Assembly (NCBI RefSeq): GCF_023702225.1
Contig: NZ_JAMQCO010000010.1
Span: forward strand, 1-61,978
Source of the DNA: Aureimonas altamirensis
GTDB lineage: Bacteria > Pseudomonadota > Alphaproteobacteria > Rhizobiales > Rhizobiaceae
DNA length: 61,978 nt
Direction of reading: 5' to 3'
The notes beneath the pieces are model-generated. The model saw only the letters and a list, made by a program, of their open reading frames with translations, was not told the origin of the DNA and made no database searches. Made by a program: the position numbers and the translations under genes. Numbering within the stretch: the stretch's first letter is position 1; each line of letters opens with the position of its first letter. This document shows positions 1-8,895 of the stretch, one piece after another.

Positions 1-411
1 TGAGCCGTGGTCGTCTAAGCTACACCACTCCATGGGACACGATCCCTGCAACGGCCGCGCACCATGTTGGAAACTTTGGACGAGTTTTCGCAGCTCTGGC
101 GTGCGATCCATTTTTAGAGTCGAAAGGTGCTGGAATTCCGCTCGAGGCAATAACCTCCGCCATGATCCTCGTACCATCATTCTGCGATTGGTATCTAACG
201 TGGCGCGAGCGTCGGCGCGACTTCTACAGCACGAGCGAATTCGGCATGTTGATAGCCTTCAGCAGGCGGCTGCAGCCTAGGTCTGGTTGGATTGAGCTGC
301 TGCCGGATTTTCGGACACGCAAGTGCCTGAGTTCGGCCCATTCTGACTGCCCGCCTCTGTTGCGATATCGCATCGCGGATCCGAGAATCCGCCCGATCGA
401 CCGACCGCTTC
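1..411. other. No gene recognised at left edge
   Basis: I see no convincing coding region or RNA gene here. Short open frames exist on both strands, but none gives a recognisable protein. The stretch lies just before a broken sigma factor fragment, so it may be decayed or rearranged DNA. Confidence 0.4.
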
Positions 412-537
412 ATGACAGTGCGCGTATTGGAAATCGAACAGCTGTATGCGGCCGAGCAAGGCCGCCTTCGCTCGATCGTGCGCAGGATCGTCGGAAACGG
501 CGCAGGCTGCGAGATGGCGGCTTTCACCTTCGAATGA
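412..537 (+). pseudogene. ECF sigma factor fragment (region 2 N-terminus)
   Basis: A 41-codon frame starts MTVRVLEIEQLYAAEQ and continues GRLRSIVRRIVGNGAG. This has the pattern that opens ECF sigma-70 factors of the FecI type: a short helix with LY, then a basic LRxIVRRIVGN segment. In an intact factor this is followed at once by the acidic AEDLVQ helix of region 2. Here the frame instead runs into CEMAAFTFE and a stop, so regions 2.2 to 4 are missing. I see no FecR partner and no sigma continuation in any frame downstream. The family match is by eye over about 30 residues, so this is a probable remnant rather than a certain one. Confidence 0.5.
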
Positions 538-622
538 ACCGTGCCGTAGACCGGGACGATCATCTTGTGGTTTCCTACTGGACACGGAACAGGGATTAGA
601 GCGTTAACGGATGTACGCTGCC

Positions 623-1924
623 CTAAACGCCCGTCACCCGCCAGATGACGTCGCCGACGTCGTCCGCCATCAGGACCGCACCGTCAGCCGCCAGAGCCAC
701 CCCGACAGGGCGGCCGAAAGAGTACTTTTCGTCGGGCGACAGGAAACCCGTCAGGATGTCGCGAGGCATCCCGACAGGCTTGCCGTTCTCGAAGGCCACG
801 AAGGCCAGCTTGTATCCCGACAGTTTCGACCGGTTCCACGAGCCGTGCTGCCCGATGGCCATGCCGGCCGGAAAGCCGGGGAGAGTTCCTTCCGGAAGCC
901 AGCAGAGCCCCAGTGACGCAGTATGCCCGCCCAGCGCATAGTCGGGCTGCGTCGCCGAGGCGACTTTCGCCGTATCCTGCGGCACCCGATCGTCGACGAC
1001 GCGATCCCAGTAGCAGTAAGGCCACCCGTAGAAGGCCCCGTCGCGAACGGAGGTCAGGTAGTCGGGCGGTGTTTCGTCGCCCAGTCCGTCCCGCTCGTTG
1101 ACCACCGTCCACAGCAGCCCGCCTTCCGGCTCCCAGGCCATCCCGACGGGGTTGCGCAGGCCGCCCGCATAGATGCGGGACTGCCCCGTCACGAGATCGT
1201 ATTCGTGGATGCAGGCGCGGTTTTCCTCCACGGCCATGCCGTCGTCGCCGATATTGCTCAACGAGCCGACGGCGACGTAAAGCTTCGAGCCGTCCTTGCT
1301 GGCGATGAGATTGCGCGTCCAGTGCCCGCCCGGAACGAGGTCCATCAGCTTGGTGGCGGTCGCCGTCACCCTGGTCGCGCCCGGAACGTATGGGTAGGCC
1401 AGCAGAGCGTCGCTTGCGCCGATGTACAGCGTGCCATCGACCAGCGCGATACCGAACGGCTGCCGAACCCCCTCGATGTAGGCGTGGCTTTCCTCGGCTA
1501 TGCCGTCGCCGTCGGCATCGCGCAGCAGCGTGACCCGGTTGGGGCTGTCACCCGAAGCACGGGCGCGCTGCATGGTCGCCGACATGGCATGGTCGAACAG
1601 GGAGCGCGGCGTCTCCCGCTCGCCCATCGATTCGGCCACCAGAACGTCGCCGTTCGGCAAGACGTGCATGTTCCGCGGATGCACCAGCCCCCGCGCAAAT
1701 GCGTTCACCTTCAGCCCCGGCGCAGCTACGGGTTTGCGGTCGCCGTCCCAGCCTTTCGCCGTCGGCATCTTCAGCGTCGGCACCTTGCCCTGCGGCCGGG
1801 CGAGCGGGATGGCGGGGGAAGAACCGAAGACCGGTGCAGGCTGGCCCTGGCCCGAGTGCCGGATCGCGACGGCGCATTGCCCTACCAAGGCTACGAATCT
1901 GGCGAAGAGTGAGGCCTCGGTCAC
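623..1924 (-). CDS. PQQ-type sugar (sorbosone/glucose) dehydrogenase family protein
   Basis: A 433-residue protein of the soluble glucose/sorbosone dehydrogenase family, a six-bladed propeller that binds PQQ and oxidises sugars in the periplasm. Family segments visible are NMHVLPNGDVLVAES, the HWTRNL loop, GLRNPVGMAWEPEGG and NERDGLGDETPPDY, followed by the FYGWPYCYW stretch. The GTG start is chosen because AAGGA lies 9 bases upstream and the protein then opens with a hydrophobic export-like segment ending near LVGQC. An ATG further upstream at 2026 lacks a ribosome site. It is divergent from the glycine-zipper gene. The exact substrate cannot be told from sequence. Confidence 0.8.
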   Translation of the reverse strand: MTEASLFARFVALVGQCAVAIRHSGQGQPAPVFGSSPAIPLARPQGKVPTLKMPTAKGWDGDRKPVAAPGLKVNAFARGLVHPRNMHVLPNGDVLVAESMGERETPRSLFDHAMSATMQRARASGDSPNRVTLLRDADGDGIAEESHAYIEGVRQPFGIALVDGTLYIGASDALLAYPYVPGATRVTATATKLMDLVPGGHWTRNLIASKDGSKLYVAVGSLSNIGDDGMAVEENRACIHEYDLVTGQSRIYAGGLRNPVGMAWEPEGGLLWTVVNERDGLGDETPPDYLTSVRDGAFYGWPYCYWDRVVDDRVPQDTAKVASATQPDYALGGHTASLGLCWLPEGTLPGFPAGMAIGQHGSWNRSKLSGYKLAFVAFENGKPVGMPRDILTGFLSPDEKYSFGRPVGVALAADGAVLMADDVGDVIWRVTGV

Positions 1925-2083
1925 GAGCGGTATCCTTTTCTGGGCGTCGTACGAACAGACATAGACAACAGGATCGGCGCCGTCGCAATGCTGAGCACAC
2001 CTTGACGCCCGGTGCGTTTCGGACATTTCGAAACTGAACACGGTGCCCTGACGGGCGCGTGACCTGAGTAACGGGAGGCTGGA

Positions 2084-2410
2084 ATGGCCAGAACTTTTGG
2101 AATGGTACTTGGGCTGGGGCTTGCGGCGCTGACGATCACCGGCTGCACGACCAACGAGCGGACGCTGGCGGGCGCCGGCATCGGCGGCGCCGGCGGAGCG
2201 CTTGTCGGCAATGCCATCGGCGGCACCGATGGCGCCATCATCGGCGGCCTTGCCGGTGCCGGCGGCGGCGCGCTGATCGGTCGGAGCACCGCGCCGCGCG
2301 ATGATCGCCGCTACATCGACGATCGTCGCTATGACGATCGCCGCTATGACCGCCGCGACGATCGTTATTACCGCGACGACCGGTACTACCGGGATGGCCG
2401 TCGTTACTGA
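2084..2410 (+). CDS. Glycine-zipper outer-membrane lipoprotein
   Basis: A 108-residue small lipoprotein. It opens with a signal peptide ending in the lipobox ITGC (Cys at about residue 22), so it should be lipidated. Residues 30-68 are a glycine zipper, GAGIGGAGGALVGNAIGG and then a second similar run, of the kind found in SlyB/OsmB-like envelope proteins. The tail, from about residue 72, is a charged run built on DDRRY units. GGGAGG precedes the ATG. Proteins of this shape are usually stress-induced envelope components; the precise role is unknown. Confidence 0.8.
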   Translation: MARTFGMVLGLGLAALTITGCTTNERTLAGAGIGGAGGALVGNAIGGTDGAIIGGLAGAGGGALIGRSTAPRDDRRYIDDRRYDDRRYDRRDDRYYRDDRYYRDGRRY

Positions 2411-2718
2411 TCCGCAGGGCGCGCCCGCGGGTAGATGCTTGAACATGCGGTCGTAACGTAGGGCGCAGTCGCTGCGCCCTCCGGCGGCAGGTACCGCCGT
2501 CGTGCGTTCAATTATGCTTTTCCACAATTTCCAACAAACGCAGGCCGAACTTTTTAAGGTTCATGATCTTCAACGGGTTCATTGCATAGCCTCAACTCAG
2601 ACTCTCGTCAGCCTCTCTTTACTTGTTACCTCTGGTTTATTCTCACTGCGACTGTACGAGAAGCCCGATTGCCGTGCCTGCCCTGTGCCTCTATCGGCAT
2701 GGGATGGGGAGGCGTCGA
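2411..2718. other. Gene-free spacer, partly AT-rich
   Basis: This 308-base spacer holds the hairpin at 2460-2480 near its left end and a weaker GC hairpin just after it. From about 2500 it becomes clearly more AT-rich than the surrounding genes, with runs such as CTTTTTAAGG. I see no convincing gene. The base composition suggests that it came in with the DUF3841 gene. Confidence 0.5.
2460..2480 (+). terminator. Perfect 9-bp hairpin after lipoprotein gene
   Basis: AGGGCGCAG at 2460-2468 pairs exactly with CTGCGCCCT at 2472-2480 around a TCG loop. It sits 50 bases past the lipoprotein stop codon. There is no T-run after it, so it may be a weak or mRNA-protecting hairpin rather than a strong intrinsic terminator. 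Confidence 0.5.
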
Positions 2719-3294
2719 ATGCGCATACACGTCATCATGTGCGAAAACGGACGAGACTTCATGAAGCGTGAAGGACGCTTCATCGGCCGACCCGACCTGA
2801 TTGATTCCCCAGAGTTCAAGCCGGCCTACGAATGGCTTGCCGACCACATGGAGGAACGGATCGGGCCGCCACCCGATGGCGTGCCGCGGTGGCCCGTCTG
2901 GGCCTGGCGACGGTGGCGGAAACGCCCGAAGCCACGGATGGACGATAAGGACTTCCGCCACTTGCGCGATCATGTCCTCGTCTCGCTCGAAGTTCCCGAC
3001 GAAACGGTGGTGCTGAGCGATTTCAACTCATGGCACTCGCCTCTGAACGATTGGTATCTGGCGGATGAGCATGCGCGCGACCGAGGCATGGCGGAGGACG
3101 AAGCATTCGAAGCTGATCTGGCGGCTGCCGGAATAAGAATGTGCGATCGCCCCTATCCGGAACCATTCAGAAGCCAGGTTCGCGATAGCTGGCAACGAAT
3201 TTTTCATGTGGCGGGAAGCGATAGTATTCAGGCGACCGCCTGGTATTTCGACGAAAAGCACGTCGTTGACGAGAACTGGTTCGAGCATCGATGA
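2719..3294 (+). CDS. DUF3841 domain protein
   Basis: A 191-residue soluble protein. Its body (the IDSPEFKPAYEWLADHM segment, the DETVVLSDFNSWHSPLND segment and the C-terminal SDSIQATAWYF) is recognisable as the uncharacterised DUF3841 family. No signal peptide or membrane segment is visible. The ATG at 2719 is chosen because GGGGAGG lies about 6 bases upstream; in-frame Mets further up are in the AT-rich spacer. Function is unknown. The gene is isolated, with no operon partner, and its spacer and codon use look less GC-biased than neighbours, which hints at horizontal gain. Confidence 0.65.
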   Translation: MRIHVIMCENGRDFMKREGRFIGRPDLIDSPEFKPAYEWLADHMEERIGPPPDGVPRWPVWAWRRWRKRPKPRMDDKDFRHLRDHVLVSLEVPDETVVLSDFNSWHSPLNDWYLADEHARDRGMAEDEAFEADLAAAGIRMCDRPYPEPFRSQVRDSWQRIFHVAGSDSIQATAWYFDEKHVVDENWFEHR

Positions 3295-3386
3295 TCTGCC
3301 GGTGGCGGCGTATCGACTTGTCTTCATGGCGAACTTGTAATTAGCATCACCGTACCGACTGGTTTCATCGTTACGGGATTTGCGGC

Positions 3387-4202
3387 ATGTGCAATCATTG
3401 CGTGATGGAAGGCGTGAAGCGGTCGATGCTGTCGCGCCGGGCGCTTCTGGGCGGCGCCCTCGTCGCCGGTGCCGCCGCGGCGATGCCGGGCGCATTCCTC
3501 CGGCCTGCTCTTGCCCAGGCCCAGGCCGGCCGCGTCGTAGACCTGACGCACACATACGATTCCGACTTCCCGACCTTCGACGGCAAACCCGGCATCACCT
3601 ATGAATGGGCGGTCAAGTTCGAGGATAGCGGCTATCAGCTGCATAAGCTGACGATCTTCGAGCATACCGGCACCCATATCGATGCGCCGCTGCACTTCAG
3701 CGCCGATGGCACCAGCGTCGATGAAATCGAGCCGCGAAGCTTGGTGGCTCCGCTGGCTATCGTCGACATTACCGATCGCGCCCGGGAAGAGGCGAACGCG
3801 ATGGTAGAGGCGGCGGACATCGAAGCCTGGATGAGCGCAAATGGCGACCTGCCCTCGGGCGCCGTTGTTGCGCTGCGATCCGGCTGGGCGGCGAAGGTTA
3901 ATGAAACCGCGTTCCGCAGCGACGAATCCGGAGCATTTGCCTTTCCCGGTTTCGGCAAATCGGCCACCGATCTGCTACTGGAGCGCGACGTGGTGGCCAT
4001 CGGCGTCGATACGCTGTCACTCGATCCCGGCAACTCGGCGGATTTCGCCGTGCATAATTCCTGGTTGCCTGCCGGACGCTACGGCATCGAGGGGCTTGCC
4101 AAACTTGAGGAACTGCCCGTCACCGGTGCGACCATCGTAGTCGGCGCACCGAAACATCGGGGCGGGACCGGTGGCCCCGCCCGCATTCTGGCGCTCGTCT
4201 GA
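3387..4202 (+). CDS. Cyclase-family (kynurenine formamidase-like) metal hydrolase, Tat-exported
   Basis: A 271-residue protein of the cyclase family (PF04199), metal-dependent amidohydrolases that include bacterial kynurenine formamidase. The metal motif HTGTHIDAPLHF is at about residues 92-103. The N-terminus carries the MCNHC opening often seen in this subgroup, then MLSRRALLGG and a hydrophobic stretch ending in ALAQA, which looks like a Tat signal. That points to a periplasmic enzyme rather than a cytoplasmic tryptophan-degradation enzyme. It stands alone; no kynurenine-pathway gene is nearby, so its substrate is open. Confidence 0.8.
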   Translation: MCNHCVMEGVKRSMLSRRALLGGALVAGAAAAMPGAFLRPALAQAQAGRVVDLTHTYDSDFPTFDGKPGITYEWAVKFEDSGYQLHKLTIFEHTGTHIDAPLHFSADGTSVDEIEPRSLVAPLAIVDITDRAREEANAMVEAADIEAWMSANGDLPSGAVVALRSGWAAKVNETAFRSDESGAFAFPGFGKSATDLLLERDVVAIGVDTLSLDPGNSADFAVHNSWLPAGRYGIEGLAKLEELPVTGATIVVGAPKHRGGTGGPARILALV

Positions 4203-4253
4203 TGGCGGTCGTTCCGCTGCTCGGCGACAGCCAAGCCTGCCCCGACGCCGGAG

Positions 4254-4361
4254 ATGCATAGGGAGCTTTTGGCCGTCATCTCGCTCGCCAACCGGACGAA
4301 TGCATTGGTTAAAGCACTCGGGGTACCGGTCGACGAGCGGTTCGACGCTTCGATCCGTTGA
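4254..4361 (+). other. Short ORF, possible gene remnant
   Basis: An ATG opens a 35-residue frame, MHRELLAVISLANRTNALVK and so on, ending GVPVDERFDASIR. The helix with NRxNALVKALGVPVD loosely resembles the last helix of carboxymuconolactone decarboxylase/AhpD-like proteins. It is in the same frame as the upstream cyclase but separated by that gene's stop. It has no clear ribosome site. It could be the tail of a lost gene or chance. Confidence 0.25.
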
Positions 4362-4367
4362 GCGGCA

Positions 4368-5327
4368 TTACACCCGCAATGCACGCTGCCGACCGTAGAG
4401 GAGCAGCAGCGCAAGCAGCGTCGCCCCGAAGATGATCTGCCGTGCCCAGACGTCGAGGTTCAGGGTTATGAGCACGCTTTGAAGGAGCGTCAGCACGATG
4501 GCGCCCGCCACGGTGCCGAGATAGCCGCCCGTGCCGCCGGCCAGCGACGTGCCGCCGATGACGACGGCGATGATGGAAGGCAGCACATATTGGTTGCCCA
4601 CGCTGATGAAGCTCGTACCCGTATAGCCGATCACGAAAAGGCCGGTCAGGCCCGCGAAGAACCCCGACAGGCCGTAGAGAAGGATCCGCACGAGGGGTAC
4701 GGGAATACCGGTCAGCGCCGCTGCCCGCTCGTTGGAACCGATGGCATAGACGGAAAAGCCGAAACGCGTCCGGCGCAGCATGAACAGCATGAGGGCCGCG
4801 ATGGCTGCCCACACGAAGAGGATACCCGGAATGCCGAGGATAAGCGGCCTGTTGACGAAGGCCGAGAGGATGGGCGCGGCGCTACCGGAAGGCACGCCCT
4901 GCGAGTAGACGACCAGCGCGCCCTGTATGACGGCCGTCATGCCGAGTGTCATGACCAGCGGCGGAATGCGCAGCAGCGTTATGCCGCAGCCATTGACGAG
5001 ACCGATCAGGAACGGCACGCCGGCGGACGCGAGGATGGCGAGCGGCAGCGCGCCGTTGCTGCCATCCATGACGTTGCCGGCCAGCACCGCGCCGAGCGAG
5101 ATCATCGCTCCGACGGACAGGTCTATCCCTTCCCGCCCCCCAAGGATGACGAGGTTCTGGCCCGCCGCGACGATGCCCAGGATGGCAGCCACGGTCAGCA
5201 GGCTGACGATCTGCGATCCGCGCGCAAAGCCGGGTGACAGGATTTCGCCGATGGCCAGCAGGGCCACGGCTGCACACAGCGCCAGAAACAGCGGATCGGC
5301 CATGATGGTGCTGACGGGGCGGGTCAT
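4368..5327 (-). CDS. Sugar ABC transporter permease (RbsC-type), second
   Basis: A 319-residue inner-membrane permease of the ribose/xylose/galactose branch (BPD_transp_2). About ten hydrophobic segments are visible, with the family stretch GREGIDLSVGAMISLGAV near residues 64-81 and NGCGITLLRIPPLVMTLG after it. Its start overlaps the end of the first permease by four bases (ATGA), so the two are translationally coupled and should form a heterodimeric channel with the upstream ATPase. It is the last gene of the importer operon. Confidence 0.9.
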   Translation of the reverse strand: MTRPVSTIMADPLFLALCAAVALLAIGEILSPGFARGSQIVSLLTVAAILGIVAAGQNLVILGGREGIDLSVGAMISLGAVLAGNVMDGSNGALPLAILASAGVPFLIGLVNGCGITLLRIPPLVMTLGMTAVIQGALVVYSQGVPSGSAAPILSAFVNRPLILGIPGILFVWAAIAALMLFMLRRTRFGFSVYAIGSNERAAALTGIPVPLVRILLYGLSGFFAGLTGLFVIGYTGTSFISVGNQYVLPSIIAVVIGGTSLAGGTGGYLGTVAGAIVLTLLQSVLITLNLDVWARQIIFGATLLALLLLYGRQRALRV

Positions 5328-6268
5328 GCGGTGCGCCTCGTCACGACGACGCCGCCGGCCAGTGCCATAAGCACGATCAAGCCCTGCACGAGCGTCTGGT
5401 ACTCGAAGGGCAGCCCGGCGAAGAAGATGACGTTGCCGATCAGCCCCAATACGAGTGCGCCGAGGATGGAGCCGACCGCTCCGCCCTGCCCGCCCGACAG
5501 CGCAGTGCCGCCCAGAACCACCGCCGAGATCGCGGACAGGGCGAGCGCGCCGCCAAGAAGCGGATCGCCCGATGCCGTCTCGCCCGTCAGGCAGAGCGCC
5601 GCGATGGCCGAGAACAGGCCGGACAATCCATAGGCCAGGATCCGAAGACGCACCAGCGACAGCCCGGTCTGGAAGGCGCCGGTGCGATTGCCGCCCACGG
5701 CCAGAAGATGGGCCTGGAAGATGCTGCGCGACAGGATGGCGACGAACAGGCCGGCGGCGGCGAGAATCAGAAGCACGGTCGGCACGCCCAGGAATGTGCC
5801 GGAATACGCCATCCAGTAGGCGTCCGGCACCGGAAGGCCGGCCTGCGGCAGCACCCAGATGGCAGCCCCCGCCAGCACGATGCCGGTGGCGAAGGTGGTG
5901 ACGATCGGCTGCAGCCGCAGCACGGAAACGAGGACACCGTTGGCGAGCCCGACCAGGAGCCCTGTCGCAAGGCCCGCCGCCATGCCGTAGGGAATGGCGT
6001 CCGGTCCGTTGCCGAGCGCCGCGAAGACGGAAACCGTCACCACGTTGCTCAGCGCGACGATACTGCCGACGGACAGGTCGATATCGCCGGCCAGGATGAC
6101 GTATGTCTGGCCGATGGCCACGAGGATCAGCGGAAGAAAGGTCGTCAGGTTGGATTGCAGGACGGCCGGCTGGATGAAGGACGGCTGCAGGACCGTGTTG
6201 CCGGCAGCCAACAGGACAAGGACCGTCAGCGTTATCAGCCAGGGGCGTTGGTGGAGCAGCCGTTTCAT
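5324..6268 (-). CDS. Sugar ABC transporter permease (RbsC-type), first
   Basis: A 314-residue permease of the same family as its downstream neighbour. It shows the marker GDIDLSVGSIVALSNVV near residues 61-77, NGVLVSVLRLQPIVTTFATG, and a C-terminal GGTALSGGQGGAVGSILGAL loop. The start codon overlaps the ATPase stop by four bases (ATGA). Two non-identical permeases, one ATPase with two nucleotide sites and one binding protein make a complete CUT2-class importer. Confidence 0.9.
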   Translation of the reverse strand: MKRLLHQRPWLITLTVLVLLAAGNTVLQPSFIQPAVLQSNLTTFLPLILVAIGQTYVILAGDIDLSVGSIVALSNVVTVSVFAALGNGPDAIPYGMAAGLATGLLVGLANGVLVSVLRLQPIVTTFATGIVLAGAAIWVLPQAGLPVPDAYWMAYSGTFLGVPTVLLILAAAGLFVAILSRSIFQAHLLAVGGNRTGAFQTGLSLVRLRILAYGLSGLFSAIAALCLTGETASGDPLLGGALALSAISAVVLGGTALSGGQGGAVGSILGALVLGLIGNVIFFAGLPFEYQTLVQGLIVLMALAGGVVVTRRTA

Positions 6269-7761
6269 GCGGCCTCCCCGTAGGCGGCGCGCGTCAGGTC
6301 CAGCGCCGTCATGCGCGCGCCGGAAAGCTCCGTCACCACGCGGCCGCCGTTGAAGACGAGGCAGCGATCGGTCTGGTCGAGCACTTCGGAATCCTCCGAC
6401 GAATAGAACAGGATGGCCGCTCCTTCGTCGGCCAGCCGGCGCATCAGCGCGAAGAGGTCCGCCTTCGCGCCCAGGTCGATGCCCTTGGTCGGATCGTCCA
6501 GAAGCAGCAGCCGCGGCTTCGTGGCCAGCCAGCGAGCGATGAATATCTTCTGCTGGTTACCGCCCGACAGCGAGCCGATGGGAGCGTCCAGGCTGGCGTA
6601 GCGCGTCCCGAGATCGGCGGCGGCGGCCTCGGCGCGCCGGCGCAACGGCTTTACGCGAAGCACAAGCTGCGCTTCGCGCGCGAGAATGCCGGACACGGCG
6701 TTTTCGAAGATGGAGCGTCCATGCAGGGCGGCGTCGCGTCCGCGGTCCCCCGAAACATAGGCGATGCCCCGCCGCACGGCATCACCCGGCCTGCGGATGA
6801 CCAATTCGGCGCCGTCCAGCGCCATGGTTCCTTCTCCGGCGGGCTCTGCGCCGAACAGGCTGCGCAGCAGTGCCGATTGCCCCTGCCCCTGTAAGCCGGC
6901 AAGGCCGACCACCTCGCCCGGCCAAACCTTCAGCGAGACGTCGCGGAACCGGCCGCCGGACACGGTGTCGAGCGCCAGCAACGGCTGGCCGGAACGGACT
7001 GCGGCATGCGCCGGCCTCGGCGGCACGAGGACGTCCCCCACCATGTGATGCACCACGGCGGCGCGGTCGGTCGAGGCAACGTCGAGCGCCGCCACGCTCT
7101 CTCCGTTCCGCATGACGGTAATGCGGTCGCAGACGGCGAAGACTTCGTCCAGCCGGTGCGAGATCATGATGGTGGAGACACCCTCGCCGCGCTGCGCGCG
7201 CAATATGTCGAAGAGCCGCGCCGCCTGACGTCCGTCGAGGGCGGCGGTCGCCTCGTCCATGATCATCAGCTTCGGCCGCGTGGCGAAGACCTTCAGGATC
7301 TCCACGATCTGCCGCTCGTCGGGCGACAGGTCGGCCACCGTCGCTTGCGGGGTCAGGGAAGCACCGACGACACCGGAAAACAGGCCGATCAGGCGGTCCG
7401 CCTCGCGGCGCAGCGCCGCCCTGTCGACGAAGCCGAAGCGGCGGGGCTCGTGCCCGAGAAAGATGTTGTTCTCGACCGATAGCTGCGGAATCAGACTGAG
7501 CTCCTGATAGAACAACGATACGCCGGCGCGCTCGGCCTCGCGCGGCGAGGCGAAGCTGCGCGCCTGCCCGTCGATGCGCAGCGTTCCGCCATTCGGGGCC
7601 AGCGCCCCTGCGACGACCTTGCAAAGCGTGCTCTTTCCGCAGCCATTGGCGCCCAAAAGGGCGTGGATCTCGCCGCGCTGCACGATCAGATCGCCCTTGG
7701 CCAGCGCCTTGACCGCGCCGAAGGATTTGGCGACGCCCGTCGCCTCCAGTATGGCCGCCAT
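6265..7761 (-). CDS. Sugar ABC transporter ATPase (RbsA/MglA-type)
   Basis: A 498-residue cytoplasmic ATPase with two fused nucleotide-binding domains, typical of CUT2 sugar importers. The first half has Walker A GANGCGKST and Walker B LMIMDEATAALDG. The second half has a degenerate Walker A, the signature LSGGNQQK and LLLLDDPTKGID. The start used here has GGGAG five bases upstream; a Met six codons earlier does not. It lies 54 bases after the binding-protein gene and overlaps the first permease by four bases. Confidence 0.92.
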   Translation of the reverse strand: MAAILEATGVAKSFGAVKALAKGDLIVQRGEIHALLGANGCGKSTLCKVVAGALAPNGGTLRIDGQARSFASPREAERAGVSLFYQELSLIPQLSVENNIFLGHEPRRFGFVDRAALRREADRLIGLFSGVVGASLTPQATVADLSPDERQIVEILKVFATRPKLMIMDEATAALDGRQAARLFDILRAQRGEGVSTIMISHRLDEVFAVCDRITVMRNGESVAALDVASTDRAAVVHHMVGDVLVPPRPAHAAVRSGQPLLALDTVSGGRFRDVSLKVWPGEVVGLAGLQGQGQSALLRSLFGAEPAGEGTMALDGAELVIRRPGDAVRRGIAYVSGDRGRDAALHGRSIFENAVSGILAREAQLVLRVKPLRRRAEAAAADLGTRYASLDAPIGSLSGGNQQKIFIARWLATKPRLLLLDDPTKGIDLGAKADLFALMRRLADEGAAILFYSSEDSEVLDQTDRCLVFNGGRVVTELSGARMTALDLTRAAYGEAA

Positions 7762-7815
7762 GAAAGCTCCCTGCCGCAACGGGATCGGGCCGGGACGAAA
7801 CCCGGCCCGTTCGCC

Positions 7816-8832
7816 CTACTTGAAGAAGGCCTCTGCCTCTTCCGGAGTAACGGTCGCCGTCACCGACCAGTAACCGGGCTTGTCCTCCGCGGCCTCTAGG
7901 TTTTCGGCGAGGTTGTCGTTGTCGACGAAGGGAATGGGGATGTAGATGGCATTGGCGTTCGGACCGCCGAAGACGCCGTCCTTGAACTCCTTGCCCTGCA
8001 GAGCCAGCACCGCCACGTTGAGCGCGCTTGCCATGACGCCCGGAGGGTTGACGGACGCCGCAGAATTGAGTCCCTCGCTTTCCCAGCGGGTCATGAAATC
8101 CTTGCGGATCTCGCCGGTAGCCGCGATGGACTCCTTCTTGCCGGCCGCCTCGATGGCGCGCCATGCACCGTCTGCCATCCCGTCCTGCACCCACACGCCC
8201 TGGATGTCGGGATAGGTAGCAAGCAGGTTCTGCATCGTCTGCTGGCCCTGCGCCTGGTCCCAGTTGGCGTTCGCCTCGTTCAGGATCTCGATATCGGGAT
8301 GCTGCGCGAAGACTTCGCGATAGCCCGCGACCCGCGCCTCGTTGGCCGGGTTGCCGGCGATGCCGTTGATGGTGACGACCTTGCCCTTGCCGCCCAGCGT
8401 CTCGGCCAGCCATTCGGCCGACTGTGCCGCCCAGGCCTTCTGGTCGATGCCGACATAGATGGCATCCTTCGACGCAACCTCGGCATCCGTTGCGATCACC
8501 AGTATGTCGCGGGCCTTGGCTTGCGCGAAGACCGGGCTGAAGGCCGTGGGGCTGCCCGGATTGATGATGATGGCGTCGACGCCCTGGTTGATGAAGTTGC
8601 GGATGTGGCCGATCTGGCCCTGGACGTCGACATCGCCGCTCTGCACGACGACCTCCACATCCACGCCCTTGTCCTTCCAGGCAGCCGCGGCGGCCTGCGC
8701 CTCCTCGATCATCTGGGTTCGCCACTCCGAACCGACGAAGCTGTTCGACAGCCCGATGCGGAACGTCTCCGCATGGGCCGCACCTGCCATGAGCGCACCC
8801 AGAACGGCGGCGCCAACCAGTTTACCGAGCAT
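7816..8832 (-). CDS. Sugar-binding periplasmic protein (Peripla_BP_4)
   Basis: A 338-residue ribose/galactose-type binding protein. The signal peptide [20 protein letters not shown] ends at AHA-ET. The mature part carries [27 protein letters not shown] and [17 protein letters not shown], typical of the family's ligand cleft. GGGAGGAAATC immediately precedes the start. It is the first gene of the importer operon, and a LacI-type operator lies 36 bases upstream. The ligand is not deducible directly; the neighbouring enzymes point to a rare sugar or polyol. Confidence 0.9.
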   Translation of the reverse strand: MLGKLVGAAVLGALMAGAAHAETFRIGLSNSFVGSEWRTQMIEEAQAAAAAWKDKGVDVEVVVQSGDVDVQGQIGHIRNFINQGVDAIIINPGSPTAFSPVFAQAKARDILVIATDAEVASKDAIYVGIDQKAWAAQSAEWLAETLGGKGKVVTINGIAGNPANEARVAGYREVFAQHPDIEILNEANANWDQAQGQQTMQNLLATYPDIQGVWVQDGMADGAWRAIEAAGKKESIAATGEIRKDFMTRWESEGLNSAASVNPPGVMASALNVAVLALQGKEFKDGVFGGPNANAIYIPIPFVDNDNLAENLEAAEDKPGYWSVTATVTPEEAEAFFK

Positions 8833-8867
8833 GATTTCCTCCCGAGATCTCCCAACCCAGGGTGAAA

Positions 8868-8883
8868 ATGTAATCGATAACAT
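8868..8883. promoter_or_regulatory. LacI-family operator upstream of importer operon
   Basis: ATGTAATCGATAACAT is a CG-centred 16-bp palindrome with one mismatched pair, matching the general LacI-family operator form TGnAAnCGnTTnCA closely. It sits between the lacI stop codon and the binding-protein ribosome site, where bound repressor would block the importer operon. A near-copy of the site lies in the lacI/catabolic intergenic region. Confidence 0.75.
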
Positions 8884-8895
8884 CAGCCGATGCAA

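Noticed and set aside
923-1912. Long plus-strand frame over the PQQ dehydrogenase
   Set aside because: The minus strand has the propeller motifs; this frame has no family features or ribosome site.
1925-2527. N-terminal extension of the sugar dehydrogenase up to 2527
   Set aside because: The extra codons run across the lipoprotein gene on the other strand and look non-coding; GTG 1924 has a ribosome site and an export-like N-terminus.
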